Below are positions 55,308-63,507 of a stretch of 64,000 nucleotides of DNA, in pieces. The position numbers were made by a program, and so were the translations under genes. The DNA is from Paragemmobacter kunshanensis. GTDB taxonomy: Bacteria; Pseudomonadota; Alphaproteobacteria; Rhodobacterales; Rhodobacteraceae. The stretch lies in NCBI RefSeq assembly GCF_011059185.1, contig NZ_JAALFE010000001.1:401532-465531 (forward strand), read 5' to 3'. Numbering within the stretch: the stretch's first letter is position 1; every line of letters begins with the position of its first letter. The notes beneath the pieces were generated by a model that searched no databases, had not been told where the DNA came from, and saw only the letters and a program-made list of their open reading frames with translations.

Positions 55308-56359
55308 TGTCCTTCCTGAACCTGTCTCATCTGGAAAAGTCCTTTGGCGCGAACCGCGTGGTGAAGGATTTCAACCTTGCGGTGGAGAAGGGGGAGTTCA
55401 TCTCGCTGCTCGGCCCTTCGGGGTGCGGCAAGACGACCGTGCTGCGGATGGTGGCGGGGTTCGAGGTGCCGACATCCGGGGGCATCGTGATCGACGGGCA
55501 GGATGTGACGGGGCTGAAGGCGAACCAGCGGAATATCGGGATGATGTTTCAGGCCTATGCGCTGTTCCCGAACCTGACGGTGGCGGAGAATGTGGCCTTT
55601 GGCCTGAAGGTGAAGGGGGTTGCGAAGGACAGGCGCGATGCGCGGGTGGCCGAGATGCTGCGCCTGATCGGGCTGCCGGAGATGGGGGGGCGGTATCCGT
55701 TCCAGCTGTCGGGCGGGCAGCAGCAGCGGGTGGCCCTGGCGCGGGCGCTGGCGCCGAGCCCGCGGGTGCTGTTGCTGGATGAGCCGTTGAGCGCGCTGGA
55801 CGCGAAGGTGCGGGTTTCGTTGCGGAACGAGATACGGGAAATCCAGCGGGAGTTGGGGATCACCACGATCTTCGTGACGCATGACCAGGAAGAGGCGCTG
55901 TCCATGTCGGATCGCGTGGTGGTGATGAATGGCGGGATCGCGGAACAGGTGGGCGCGCCGTTCGAGGTGTATAACCGGCCCGCGACGCGGTTTGTGGCGA
56001 CCTTTGTGGGGACGCTGAACATCTTTGACGGCAAGGTGACAGGGCCGGAGACGGCGGAAGTTGCCGGGGTTCCGGTGCGGCTGGCCGAGCCGGTGGCGGT
56101 GGCGCAGGGGGCGCGGCTGTCGCTGGCGCTGCGGCCCGAGGCGGTGCATCTGGGTCGCAAGGAGGGGGCAGAGGTGGTGCTGCCCGCGGTGATCCAGGGC
56201 GTGGAGTTCCTGGGATCCATCATCCGCGTCAGGGCCGAGGTGGCGGGCAGCGTGGTGGCGCTGGACACGTTCAACCGATCCGACGCGCCGCCGCCCGCCA
56301 TCGGCACGCAGGCCGAGGTCAGCCTTTCGGGGCGTGACCTGATCGTGTTGCAGGACTGA
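55307..56359 (+). CDS. PotA-like ABC transporter ATP-binding protein
   Basis: A 350-residue ATPase with a C-terminal TOBE domain. Walker A GPSGCGKTTVLRMVAGFE, Q-loop MMFQAYALFPNLTVAENV, signature LSGGQQQRVALARAL, Walker B VLLLDEPLSALDAKVR and H-loop IFVTHDQEEALSMSD are complete. SLALRPEAVHLGRKEG begins the TOBE region. It completes the importer started at 52434. Confidence 0.95.
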   Translation: MSFLNLSHLEKSFGANRVVKDFNLAVEKGEFISLLGPSGCGKTTVLRMVAGFEVPTSGGIVIDGQDVTGLKANQRNIGMMFQAYALFPNLTVAENVAFGLKVKGVAKDRRDARVAEMLRLIGLPEMGGRYPFQLSGGQQQRVALARALAPSPRVLLLDEPLSALDAKVRVSLRNEIREIQRELGITTIFVTHDQEEALSMSDRVVVMNGGIAEQVGAPFEVYNRPATRFVATFVGTLNIFDGKVTGPETAEVAGVPVRLAEPVAVAQGARLSLALRPEAVHLGRKEGAEVVLPAVIQGVEFLGSIIRVRAEVAGSVVALDTFNRSDAPPPAIGTQAEVSLSGRDLIVLQD

Positions 56360-56378
56360 CCCGCGCGGCGAAAGGCGC

Positions 56379-56406
56379 TTGGCGACTCGGCCTTCGGTGC
56401 TAGGCT
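56379..56406 (+). promoter_or_regulatory. weak promoter candidate before the Asp-box gene
   Basis: TTGGCG (56379-56384), a 16-base spacer and TAGGCT (56401-56406), about 30 bases before the next start. It may give the Asp-box gene separate expression from the transporter. Confidence 0.25.
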
Positions 56407-56434
56407 GGGGCATCGGCGGCGGGGAGGGCTGTGG

Positions 56435-57595
56435 ATGGCTGGCGCGGTGACGGTGCTTGCGGGCACCACCAAGGGGGTATTCCTGCTGCGGTCGCAGGAC
56501 GGGCGGCAGGGATGGCAGGTGTCGGGGCCGCATTGTGACGGCTGGAACATCAACCATGTGATCGGCGATCCGGCGACCGGCGCGCTTTACGCGGCGGGGG
56601 GCGGCGAGTTTCACGGTGCGGGGGTCTGGCGATCCACCGACGGGGGCGAGACATGGGTGCTGTCCCTGCTGGCCAACGGGATCATGGATGCGATGCTGGC
56701 CGAGAATCCGGGCATGGCCGAGTATATGGGGCGCGGGCCGATGCCCGATGCGCCCTTCAAGGGCCGGATATCGGCGCTGTGGTCGCTGGGGCTGTCGGGC
56801 GGGGTGCTGTATGCGGGGGCGAAGCCTGCGACGCTGTTTGCCAGCCGGGATGGTGGCGAGTCGTGGGAAGAGGTGGAGGCGCTGTCGAACCACCCCTCGC
56901 GCCCCGAATGGGAGCCGGGGGGCGCGGGGTTGGTGCTGCATACGATCGTGGGCGATCCGGCGGATGCGGGGAAGCTGTGGGTGGGCATTTCCGCCGCCGG
57001 GGTCTTTGCCACCGAGGATGGCGGGCAAAGCTGGGAGCGGCGGAACCGCCTGTCGAACGAAGGCGACGGGCAGCACGACCATCACGACCATTCCCATGGC
57101 GAGGGGCATGAATTGGGCTTCTGCGTCCACAACATGGTGCGCGCGCCGGGCGGGGGCGACCTGATGTATCAGCAGAACCACCATGGCGTGTTCCGCAGCC
57201 CGGATGGCGGGCGAAGCTGGCATCCGATCACGGCGGGGCTGCCCAGCGATTTCGGCTTTCCCATCGCGGTAGATCCAAGCGACGCGCGGCGGTTGTGGAC
57301 CTTTCCCCTGAACGGCGACACGAAGGGGCGCTATCCGCCGGGGGCATCCGCCGCGGTTTACCGATCCGAGGATGGGGGCGAAAGCTGGCAGGCGATGACG
57401 GATGGCCTGCCGGTGAAGGATTGCTTCTTTACCGTTCTGCGGCAGGCCATGGCGGTGGACCGGGCCAGCCCGACGGGGGTGTATTTCGGCACCAACAGCG
57501 GATCCGTCTTTGCCAGCTGCGACCAGGGCGCGCATTGGGACGAGATCGCGCGGCATCTGCCCACGGTGTTGAGCGTGGAGACAGTGACGGCCTGA
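56435..57595 (+). CDS. Asp-box (BNR/WD40-like) propeller protein with His-rich loop
   Basis: A 386-residue predicted beta-propeller with six Asp-box repeats of the S/TxDxGxxW type: STDGGETW (67-74), SRDGGESW (137-144), TEDGGQSW (193-200), SPDGGRSW (255-262), SEDGGESW (311-318) and a degenerate SCDQGAHW (361-368). Between the third and fourth lies a histidine/aspartate-rich loop, QHDHHDHSHGEGHE (213-226), that could bind metal. There is no signal peptide, so it appears cytosolic. Members are annotated as exo-sialidase- or photosystem-stability-like without proven function. It is between the ABC transporter and the convergent fucD gene. Confidence 0.8.
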   Translation: MAGAVTVLAGTTKGVFLLRSQDGRQGWQVSGPHCDGWNINHVIGDPATGALYAAGGGEFHGAGVWRSTDGGETWVLSLLANGIMDAMLAENPGMAEYMGRGPMPDAPFKGRISALWSLGLSGGVLYAGAKPATLFASRDGGESWEEVEALSNHPSRPEWEPGGAGLVLHTIVGDPADAGKLWVGISAAGVFATEDGGQSWERRNRLSNEGDGQHDHHDHSHGEGHELGFCVHNMVRAPGGGDLMYQQNHHGVFRSPDGGRSWHPITAGLPSDFGFPIAVDPSDARRLWTFPLNGDTKGRYPPGASAAVYRSEDGGESWQAMTDGLPVKDCFFTVLRQAMAVDRASPTGVYFGTNSGSVFASCDQGAHWDEIARHLPTVLSVETVTA

Positions 57596-57598
57596 GCC

Positions 57599-58891
57599 CT
57601 AGCCTTTCCACGCCGCGCCATCGGGCCAGAGATGGGCGGCGATGGAGTCGGGTTTCATCGTGATCGAGTAACCCGGTTCCTCGGGCGGGAGGTAGTGGCC
57701 GTTCCGCATCCGAACGGGTGTTTCGAAATGGTCGTGCAGGTGATCGACATATTCCAGCACGCGATCCGTCAGGCTGGCCGAGACGCAGACGTAATCGAAG
57801 ATCGACAGGTGCTGGACATATTCGCAAAGCCCCACGCCGCCCGCATGGGGGCAGACGGGCACGCCGAAGTGATCGGCCAGAAGGAAGACACCCACGATTT
57901 CGTTCACGCCGCCAAGGCGGGCTGAATCGAGTTGCAGGATCTGGAGCGCGTCGGCCTGCAGGAACTGCTTGAACATCACCGCATTCTGGCAGTGTTCGCC
58001 GGTGGCCACCTTGATGGGTGCCACACCGCGCGCGATGGCGGCATGGCCGAGGATATCGTCAGGCGAAGTGGGTTCCTCGATGAACCAGGGGTCGAAGGCG
58101 GCGAGTGGTTTCATATGGTCGATGGCCTGCGCCACGCCCCAGACCTGATTGGCATCCATCATCAGGCGGCGGTTCGGACCGATCTCTTCGCGGATGATCC
58201 TTGCGCGGCGGATGTCATCTTCCAGATTGCCGCCGACCTTCATCTTGAAGTGGTTCCAGCCCTGCGCGATGGCGGCGCGGCAGAGGTCGCGCATCTTTTC
58301 GTCGGAATAGCCGAGCCAGCCGGCCGAGGTGGTATAGGCGGGATATCCGGTTGCGCGCATTTCGGCGATGCGGGCGGCGCGGGTGGGAAGGTTTTCCTCT
58401 AGCCTTTCCCGCGCGCGGCCGGGATCGAGCGCGTCGGAGAGATAGCGCCAATCGACGAGGGCCACGGTTTCCGCAGGCGTCATGTCGGTGAGGACGCGCC
58501 AGACGGGTTTGCCTTCCACCTTTCCCTTCAGATCCCAGAGCGCGTTGACAAGGGCGGCGGTGGCAAGGTGGATCACCCCCTTGTCGGGGCCGACCCAGCG
58601 AAGCTGGCTGTCGCCGGTGAGGCGCCGCCATGTGGCGCCCATGTCGGAAAGCAGGTCTTCGACCGGGATGTGTTCGATCAGCGGGGCGAGGGCGGTGATT
58701 GCGGCGACGCAGAGTTCGTTGCCCCGTCCTATGGTGAAGGTGAGGCCATGGCCTGCATGGCCGCCATCGGTTTCGATGATGCAATAGGCGGCGGAATAGT
58801 CGGGGGCGAGGTTCATCGCATCGGAGCCGTCAAGGCTGCGCGAGGTGGGGAAGCGGATATCCAGCGCGCGGATGGCGGTGATGCGGGTCAT
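57599..58891 (-). CDS. fucD: L-fuconate dehydratase (enolase superfamily)
   Basis: A 430-residue enolase-superfamily acid-sugar dehydratase that converts L-fuconate to 2-keto-3-deoxy-L-fuconate. The KxK pair is Lys216/Lys218 (HFKMKVGG), metal ligands are Asp246 (MMDANQVW), Glu272 (FIEEPTSPDD) and Glu299 (ATGEHCQN), and the general acid/base His349 lies in CPHAGGVGLCEYVQHL, the pattern of characterised FucD with nearly identical spacing. It is convergent with the Asp-box gene, which ends 3 bases away. Other fucose-pathway genes (dehydrogenase, lactonase, aldolase) are absent from the window. Confidence 0.95.
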   Translation of the reverse strand: MTRITAIRALDIRFPTSRSLDGSDAMNLAPDYSAAYCIIETDGGHAGHGLTFTIGRGNELCVAAITALAPLIEHIPVEDLLSDMGATWRRLTGDSQLRWVGPDKGVIHLATAALVNALWDLKGKVEGKPVWRVLTDMTPAETVALVDWRYLSDALDPGRARERLEENLPTRAARIAEMRATGYPAYTTSAGWLGYSDEKMRDLCRAAIAQGWNHFKMKVGGNLEDDIRRARIIREEIGPNRRLMMDANQVWGVAQAIDHMKPLAAFDPWFIEEPTSPDDILGHAAIARGVAPIKVATGEHCQNAVMFKQFLQADALQILQLDSARLGGVNEIVGVFLLADHFGVPVCPHAGGVGLCEYVQHLSIFDYVCVSASLTDRVLEYVDHLHDHFETPVRMRNGHYLPPEEPGYSITMKPDSIAAHLWPDGAAWKG

Positions 58892-58987
58892 GGCGGTTCC
58901 TCCTGCCCCGGACCATAGGCCGGGCAGGAGGGGGTTGGGAAGGGCCTGCCCGGGTTGCGATTCCGGGCTGCGATCCGGGCCTGCGGA

Positions 58988-61228
58988 TCAGGCGAAGGTC
59001 ACGCTGCGGGCGAAGGGCAGGTCGCGCAAGCGCTGGCCGGTGAGGGCGAAGATCGCATTGCCCAGCGCGGGGGCGGCGGGCGGGGTGCCGGGTTCGCCGA
59101 TGCCGCGGATATGCGGCTGGTTTTCAAGGATGCGCACGACGATGGGCGGGCATTCGCGCAGGCGCATCGGTTCGAAATCCCAGAAGTTGGGTTGCTGGAC
59201 CATGCCATCGGCGAGCGTGATCTCTCCCCTTATCGCGGCGGAGAGGCCGTAGATCATGCCGCCCTGCAACTGCGCCTCGATATTGCCGGGGTCGAGCGCG
59301 ATGCCGGGATCGGCGGCGATCCATGCGCCGGTCAGGCGGAGGCCGTCGGGGGTGGAGGCAAGCTCGATCACCTCGGCCACGGGGACGCCGAAGGACAGGC
59401 AGAAGGCGATGCCCTTGGCGCGGCCCGGTGTGGGGCTGCCCCAGCCCGACATTTCGGCCACGGCCTCGATCACCTTGCGGGAAGGGTCGTGGTCGATATG
59501 GGCGAGGCGGAATTCGACGGGGTCCACCCCGGCGAGATGGGCCAGTTCGTCCATCGCGGTTTCATGGAAGAAGGCGTTCTGCGACGCACCGACCGAGCGC
59601 CATGAGCCGACGGGCAGCATCGCCGGGGCGCGGTAGCCGGTGACGCGGTGATTGGGCAGGCGGTAGGGTTGTTCCCATGCGCCCTGCACGATGGCGCTGT
59701 CGGGGCCGGGGAGGGAATAGCCCAGACGCCCGACCTGACTTTCCACGACGGAGGAGGAGCAGGTGGCGAAATCGAAGGCCACGAGCCGCCCGTCCTGCAC
59801 CTTGCCGCGCACGCGGGACAGGGCGGCGGGGCGGTAGCCATCATGCGTCATGTCCTCTTCGCGCGACCATGTCAGCAGGATGGGCGTGCCCTCCATCGCC
59901 TGTGCGAGGGCGATGGTCTGGCGGATGATGTCCATCTCCGCACGGCGACCGAAGCCGCCGCCCATGGGCAGGGTTTCGACGGTGATCGCCTCGGGCGGGA
60001 GGCCCGTGAGGGCCTGCCCCTCGATCAGGATCTGGGTGGGAAGCTGGTTGCCGGACCAGACGGTGAGCCTGCCATCCTTCAGGAGCGCCGCGCTGGACAT
60101 GGGTTCCATCGTGGCATGGGCGAGATAGGGGACGGAGTATTCGGCCTGCCAGTCATCGGGCGTGAGGACGGCATCGACATCGCCATCGTCGCGATTGGTG
60201 CTGTCCTTGCGATCATCGGTGAAGGAGGCGCGGAGGGTTTCGGTGATCTCGTCGCTGGTGGCGGGATAGGGGGCGGGGCCCCAGTCGAAGGTGATGGCAT
60301 CGGCGGCCTGCATCGCCGTCCAGGTGTTGGTGGCGATGACGGCCACGCCGTTTTCGACGGGGAGGATGCGGTCGACGCCGGGCATCGCCTCGGCGGCGGA
60401 GGCATCGAAGAAGAGGAGCGGGCCGCCAAGGCGGGGATTGGTGCGGATCGTGGCGAAGCGCATGCCGGGAAGGCGCAGGTCGATGGCATAGGTCTGGGTG
60501 CCCGTGACCTTGGCCAGCATGTCGACGCGGGGGAGGCTGCGGCCAAGAAGTTTCCATTCGGCGCGCGGTTTCAGCGCGGGTTCGGCGGGCAGGTCGATGG
60601 TGGCGGCGGCCTCGGCCAGATCCGTATAGGGGAGGCGCGTGCCGTCGGGGGCGATGACCACGCCGTTCTCGGTGGAGAGTTGCGCGGCGGGGAGGTTGAG
60701 CCGGGCAGCGGCGGCGCTGATCAGCGCGGCGCGGGCGGCGGCACCGGCGAGGCGCATCTTTTCGAAGGCGTCGGGGATGGAGGAGGAGCCGCCGGTGATC
60801 TGCAGGCCAAGGAACTTGGCCGGGATATCCATGGCAGAGCGGACGGTATTCGCAAGGCGGCTGTCATCGGTGGGGGCGAAGGGGACGCCTTCGCCGAGGA
60901 TGGCGGAATTGTAATAGGCCTTGGACGCGGGGCCGTGGATGACGCGGATCTGCGACCAGTCGAGATCCATCTCTTCGGCCACGAGGGCCGCGAGGGTGGT
61001 GTGGACGCCCTGCCCCATTTCGGCGCGCGGCGCGATTACGGTGACGCCATCGGCAGTGATGAGGACATAGGGGTTGAGCGTGGCCTCTCCCTGCGCAAGA
61101 CCCGCTTCCAGCGGGTTGGCATGGGGCGTGGCGTAGCGATACCAGCCGAAGGCGACCCCGCCCAGCAGGGCGGCAGAGCCGAGGAGGAAGCCGCGACGGG
61201 CGATCTTCATTGCGCGGCCCATGATCAC
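58988..61228 (-). CDS. molybdopterin-binding oxidoreductase large subunit (IorB-type)
   Basis: A 746-residue xanthine-dehydrogenase-family subunit of the isoquinoline-1-oxidoreductase/aldehyde-dehydrogenase type. A Tat signal ([20 protein letters not shown]) shows export with its small partner. Moco-domain landmarks are [52 protein letters not shown] and the late [20 protein letters not shown] with the catalytic Glu. The start overlaps the small-subunit stop; an ATG at 61222 or 61210 is also possible. Substrate unknown; aldehydes or N-heteroaromatics are usual. Confidence 0.9.
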   Translation of the reverse strand: MIMGRAMKIARRGFLLGSAALLGGVAFGWYRYATPHANPLEAGLAQGEATLNPYVLITADGVTVIAPRAEMGQGVHTTLAALVAEEMDLDWSQIRVIHGPASKAYYNSAILGEGVPFAPTDDSRLANTVRSAMDIPAKFLGLQITGGSSSIPDAFEKMRLAGAAARAALISAAAARLNLPAAQLSTENGVVIAPDGTRLPYTDLAEAAATIDLPAEPALKPRAEWKLLGRSLPRVDMLAKVTGTQTYAIDLRLPGMRFATIRTNPRLGGPLLFFDASAAEAMPGVDRILPVENGVAVIATNTWTAMQAADAITFDWGPAPYPATSDEITETLRASFTDDRKDSTNRDDGDVDAVLTPDDWQAEYSVPYLAHATMEPMSSAALLKDGRLTVWSGNQLPTQILIEGQALTGLPPEAITVETLPMGGGFGRRAEMDIIRQTIALAQAMEGTPILLTWSREEDMTHDGYRPAALSRVRGKVQDGRLVAFDFATCSSSVVESQVGRLGYSLPGPDSAIVQGAWEQPYRLPNHRVTGYRAPAMLPVGSWRSVGASQNAFFHETAMDELAHLAGVDPVEFRLAHIDHDPSRKVIEAVAEMSGWGSPTPGRAKGIAFCLSFGVPVAEVIELASTPDGLRLTGAWIAADPGIALDPGNIEAQLQGGMIYGLSAAIRGEITLADGMVQQPNFWDFEPMRLRECPPIVVRILENQPHIRGIGEPGTPPAAPALGNAIFALTGQRLRDLPFARSVTFA

Positions 61229-61692
61229 ACCTCCTTCAGGCGCAGGGCGGCATCCTGCACGGCGGCGCGGATGCGGGGATAGGTGCCGCAGCGGCAGAGG
61301 TTGCCCGACATCGCCTCATCTATTTCATCCGGGGTGGGGCTGGGGTTTTCGGCCAGAAGGGCCGCGGCCTGCATGATCTGGCCGGACTGGCAATAGCCGC
61401 ATTGTGCGACCTGCGCCGCGACCCATGCCGTCTGAACGGCATGCAGCGCGGCGGGGTTGCCCAGACCTTCGATCGTGGTGACGGTTGCCCCCGCCACATC
61501 GCCCAGCGGCGTCTGGCAGGAACGGACCGCCTGCCCATCCACATGCACGGTGCAGGCCCCGCAGGCGGCGACGCCGCAGCCGTATTTCGTACCTGTAAGG
61601 TTCATCCCATCGCGCAGAGCCCAGAGGAGCGGCATGTCGGGTGGCAGGTCGAGGGTTTCGGTCCGTCCGTTGACGGTGAGGGTGACGGGCAT
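61225..61692 (-). CDS. 2Fe-2S small subunit of the IorAB-type oxidoreductase
   Basis: A 155-residue two-cluster ferredoxin-like subunit. The plant-type cluster is bound by Cys39, Cys44, Cys47 and Cys59 ([16 protein letters not shown]), the second by Cys98, Cys101, Cys133 and Cys135 ([19 protein letters not shown]). The ATG at 61692 follows GGAGG; a start 12 bases earlier lacks this. It forms an operon with the large subunit (4-base overlap), divergent from the TetR gene across 87 bases. Confidence 0.95.
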   Translation of the reverse strand: MPVTLTVNGRTETLDLPPDMPLLWALRDGMNLTGTKYGCGVAACGACTVHVDGQAVRSCQTPLGDVAGATVTTIEGLGNPAALHAVQTAWVAAQVAQCGYCQSGQIMQAAALLAENPSPTPDEIDEAMSGNLCRCGTYPRIRAAVQDAALRLKEV

Positions 61693-61738
61693 GGGATCCT
61701 CCATTCGCTTGTGACAAAATGGGCGCGAAATGTCAGTC

Positions 61739-61750
61739 TGTCAATTGACA
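61739..61750. promoter_or_regulatory. TGTCAATTGACA palindrome, candidate TetR operator
   Basis: A perfect 12-base palindrome in the gap between the divergent oxidoreductase and TetR genes. It contains TTGACA on both strands, the ideal -35 hexamer, so a bound repressor would cover both promoters. Further TGTCA copies lie at 61731 and 61765, and an inverted copy (TGACA) at 61712. Confidence 0.55.
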
Positions 61751-61779
61751 ATCTGGAGGGGGTTTGTCAGGGTGTCGAC

Positions 61780-62364
61780 ATGGCCGATCCTGCCCCTGTG
61801 ACCACCGCCCTGCCCGACCGTCTGGAGCCGATCCTGGATGCGGCTTTCCGGGCCTTTGCGACCTATGGCTATCGGCGCACCTCGATGGATGACATCGCCA
61901 AGGGGGCGGGGATGTCGCGCAGCGCGTTGTATCTGCATTTCCGCAACAAGGAGGACATCTTCCGGTCGCTGGCGGTGCGCTATTTCGACGAGGCGCTGCG
62001 GGACATGGCAGCGGCCTTGAACCAGCCGGGGCAAGGGTTGGAGGCGGCGCTGATGGCGGCCTTTGTCGCCAAGGACGGCAAGTTCATGGAGGCGGTGCTG
62101 ACCACCCCGCATGGCGAGGAGCTTATGGACGCCGGGTTTTCGGTGACGGGCGATCTGGCGGCGGCGGGCGAGGCGCGGATGGTGGAGGTTCTGGGCGACT
62201 GGCTGGCGCGGCGCGGGGTGCCTGCCGGGCTGGGCACCGGGGCGGATGTGGCGCAGGCGGTGATCGCGGCGGTGAAGGGGTTGAAGCTTTCGGCGCGCAG
62301 CCTGCCCGAATATCGCGCCGGGCAGGCGCGGCTGGCCGCGCTGTTCGCCCGCGCGCTGGCCTGA
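61780..62364 (+). CDS. TetR-family regulator of the oxidoreductase
   Basis: A 194-residue TetR-type regulator with the helix-turn-helix TSMDDIAKGAGMSRSALYLH (about residues 34-53, then FRNKEDIFRSLAVRYFD) and a C-terminal ligand domain resembling the AefR/TetR_C group. The ATG at 61780 follows AGGG at eight bases; the frame is open further upstream but only into the promoter. It is divergent from the iorAB-type operon and almost certainly regulates it through the palindrome at 61739. Its 3' end is 7 bases from the convergent sctU stop. Confidence 0.92.
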   Translation: MADPAPVTTALPDRLEPILDAAFRAFATYGYRRTSMDDIAKGAGMSRSALYLHFRNKEDIFRSLAVRYFDEALRDMAAALNQPGQGLEAALMAAFVAKDGKFMEAVLTTPHGEELMDAGFSVTGDLAAAGEARMVEVLGDWLARRGVPAGLGTGADVAQAVIAAVKGLKLSARSLPEYRAGQARLAALFARALA

Positions 62365-62371
62365 ACGCGGA

Positions 62372-63490
62372 TCAGCTTCCCGGCGGGCGGTGATCGCCGC
62401 GCTGCATGTCGATATCGCCATGCGGCAGCGGGCCCTGATAGAGGCTTGCCTCGTGCCTAGCCACCCAGGCCAGGATTTCAGCCACCACATCGAAGACATC
62501 CTCGGGGATGAAATCGTTGGTTTCGGCATCGGCATAAAGATGGCGGGCCAGCGGGATGTTGTGAAAGATCGGCACCCCGGCGCGTTCGGCCTCGATGCGC
62601 ATGTCGATGGCATAGGTGCCTGCCCCCTTGGCCGAGACGATGGGCAGAGGCATTTCATCGGGCTTGTAGAGGATCGCCACGGCAAGATGCGTGGGGTTGA
62701 CGACCAGCGCGCTGGCCTTCTTTGCCTGGGCGGGGCCATCGCTCATCACCAGTTCCATGGCAACCTGCTTGCGATGGCCCTTCACATGGGGATCGCCTTC
62801 GCTTTCCTTGTATTCGCGCTTGATCTCTTCCTTGGACATCATCAGCGATTTGGTGTGCGCGTAGCGCTGATAGTAGAAATCCGCCACCGCCACGATGATG
62901 AAGGCCACGGCCGAGAAGATCAGGATCCGGCGCGTGACGCTGTCGGTGACAGTAGCGATGCAATCCATCCCGCAGGACACGGCCGAGATGAAGGGGCCGA
63001 TCGCCTCGTTCAGCACGTAGTAGAGAAGCACGCTGAGGAAGACGATCTTGAGGATGGATTTAAGCAGTTCCACCAGCTGCTTGCCCGAGAAGATCCGCTT
63101 GAACCCGCCGATCAGCGAGATCCGTTCCAGCTTTGGCTGAACCGCCTCGAGCGAGGCCAGAACGCCGAATTGCATCATGTTCGCCGCAATGGCGAGGAAG
63201 ATCACCGCGCCGAGGATGGGGATGGTGATCGCCACCCCGACATCCCATGTCAGCGCGAGGCCTTCGCTGAGCGAGACATTCTCGCGCCGTGCGGCGATGG
63301 CGGCGATCTGGTCGATCAGGGTGGTAAGGCGGTTCCAGATCAGGCCGCCCATCGCAAGGATCACGGCGATGGTGCCGAACATCGAGACCGTCGTGACAAC
63401 CTCCTGGCTGCGGGCGACCTGGCCCTTCTGGCGCGCATCCCGTTCCTTTTTCGGGGTTGGCTGTTCTGTCTTTTCTCCGCCCTCGCTCAT
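62372..63490 (-). CDS. sctU: type III secretion export-apparatus switch protein SctU (YscU/FlhB family)
   Basis: A 372-residue inner-membrane export-gate protein with four membrane spans (about 35-55, 83-105, 145-165 and 188-208) and a cytoplasmic autocleaving domain with the NPTH motif Asn265-His268 (ALVVNPTHLAVAILYK). I call it non-flagellar because EKTEQPTPKKERDARQKGQV, MMSKEEIKREYKESEGDPHV, the CGMDC segment at residues 173-177, PLPIVSAKG and VPIFHNIPLARHLYADAETN match YscU/SctU better than FlhB as I know those families. It follows a chaperone-like gene by 17 bases. FlhB of a flagellar or flagellum-like system remains possible. Confidence 0.8.
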   Translation of the reverse strand: MSEGGEKTEQPTPKKERDARQKGQVARSQEVVTTVSMFGTIAVILAMGGLIWNRLTTLIDQIAAIAARRENVSLSEGLALTWDVGVAITIPILGAVIFLAIAANMMQFGVLASLEAVQPKLERISLIGGFKRIFSGKQLVELLKSILKIVFLSVLLYYVLNEAIGPFISAVSCGMDCIATVTDSVTRRILIFSAVAFIIVAVADFYYQRYAHTKSLMMSKEEIKREYKESEGDPHVKGHRKQVAMELVMSDGPAQAKKASALVVNPTHLAVAILYKPDEMPLPIVSAKGAGTYAIDMRIEAERAGVPIFHNIPLARHLYADAETNDFIPEDVFDVVAEILAWVARHEASLYQGPLPHGDIDMQRGDHRPPGS

Positions 63491-63507
63491 CCCGCGTGCT
63501 GCCTTGA

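Noticed and set aside
55199..57556. A 785-codon minus-strand frame opposite the ABC ATPase and Asp-box genes
   Set aside because: Same shadow effect; the plus-strand genes show complete Walker and Asp-box motifs.
62372..63490. Flagellar FlhB as the product name
   Set aside because: The family is right, but the N-terminus, the CGMDC segment and the linker before the cleavage domain fit SctU/YscU better, and a chaperone-like gene rather than a flagellar gene is next to it. Kept as an alternative.
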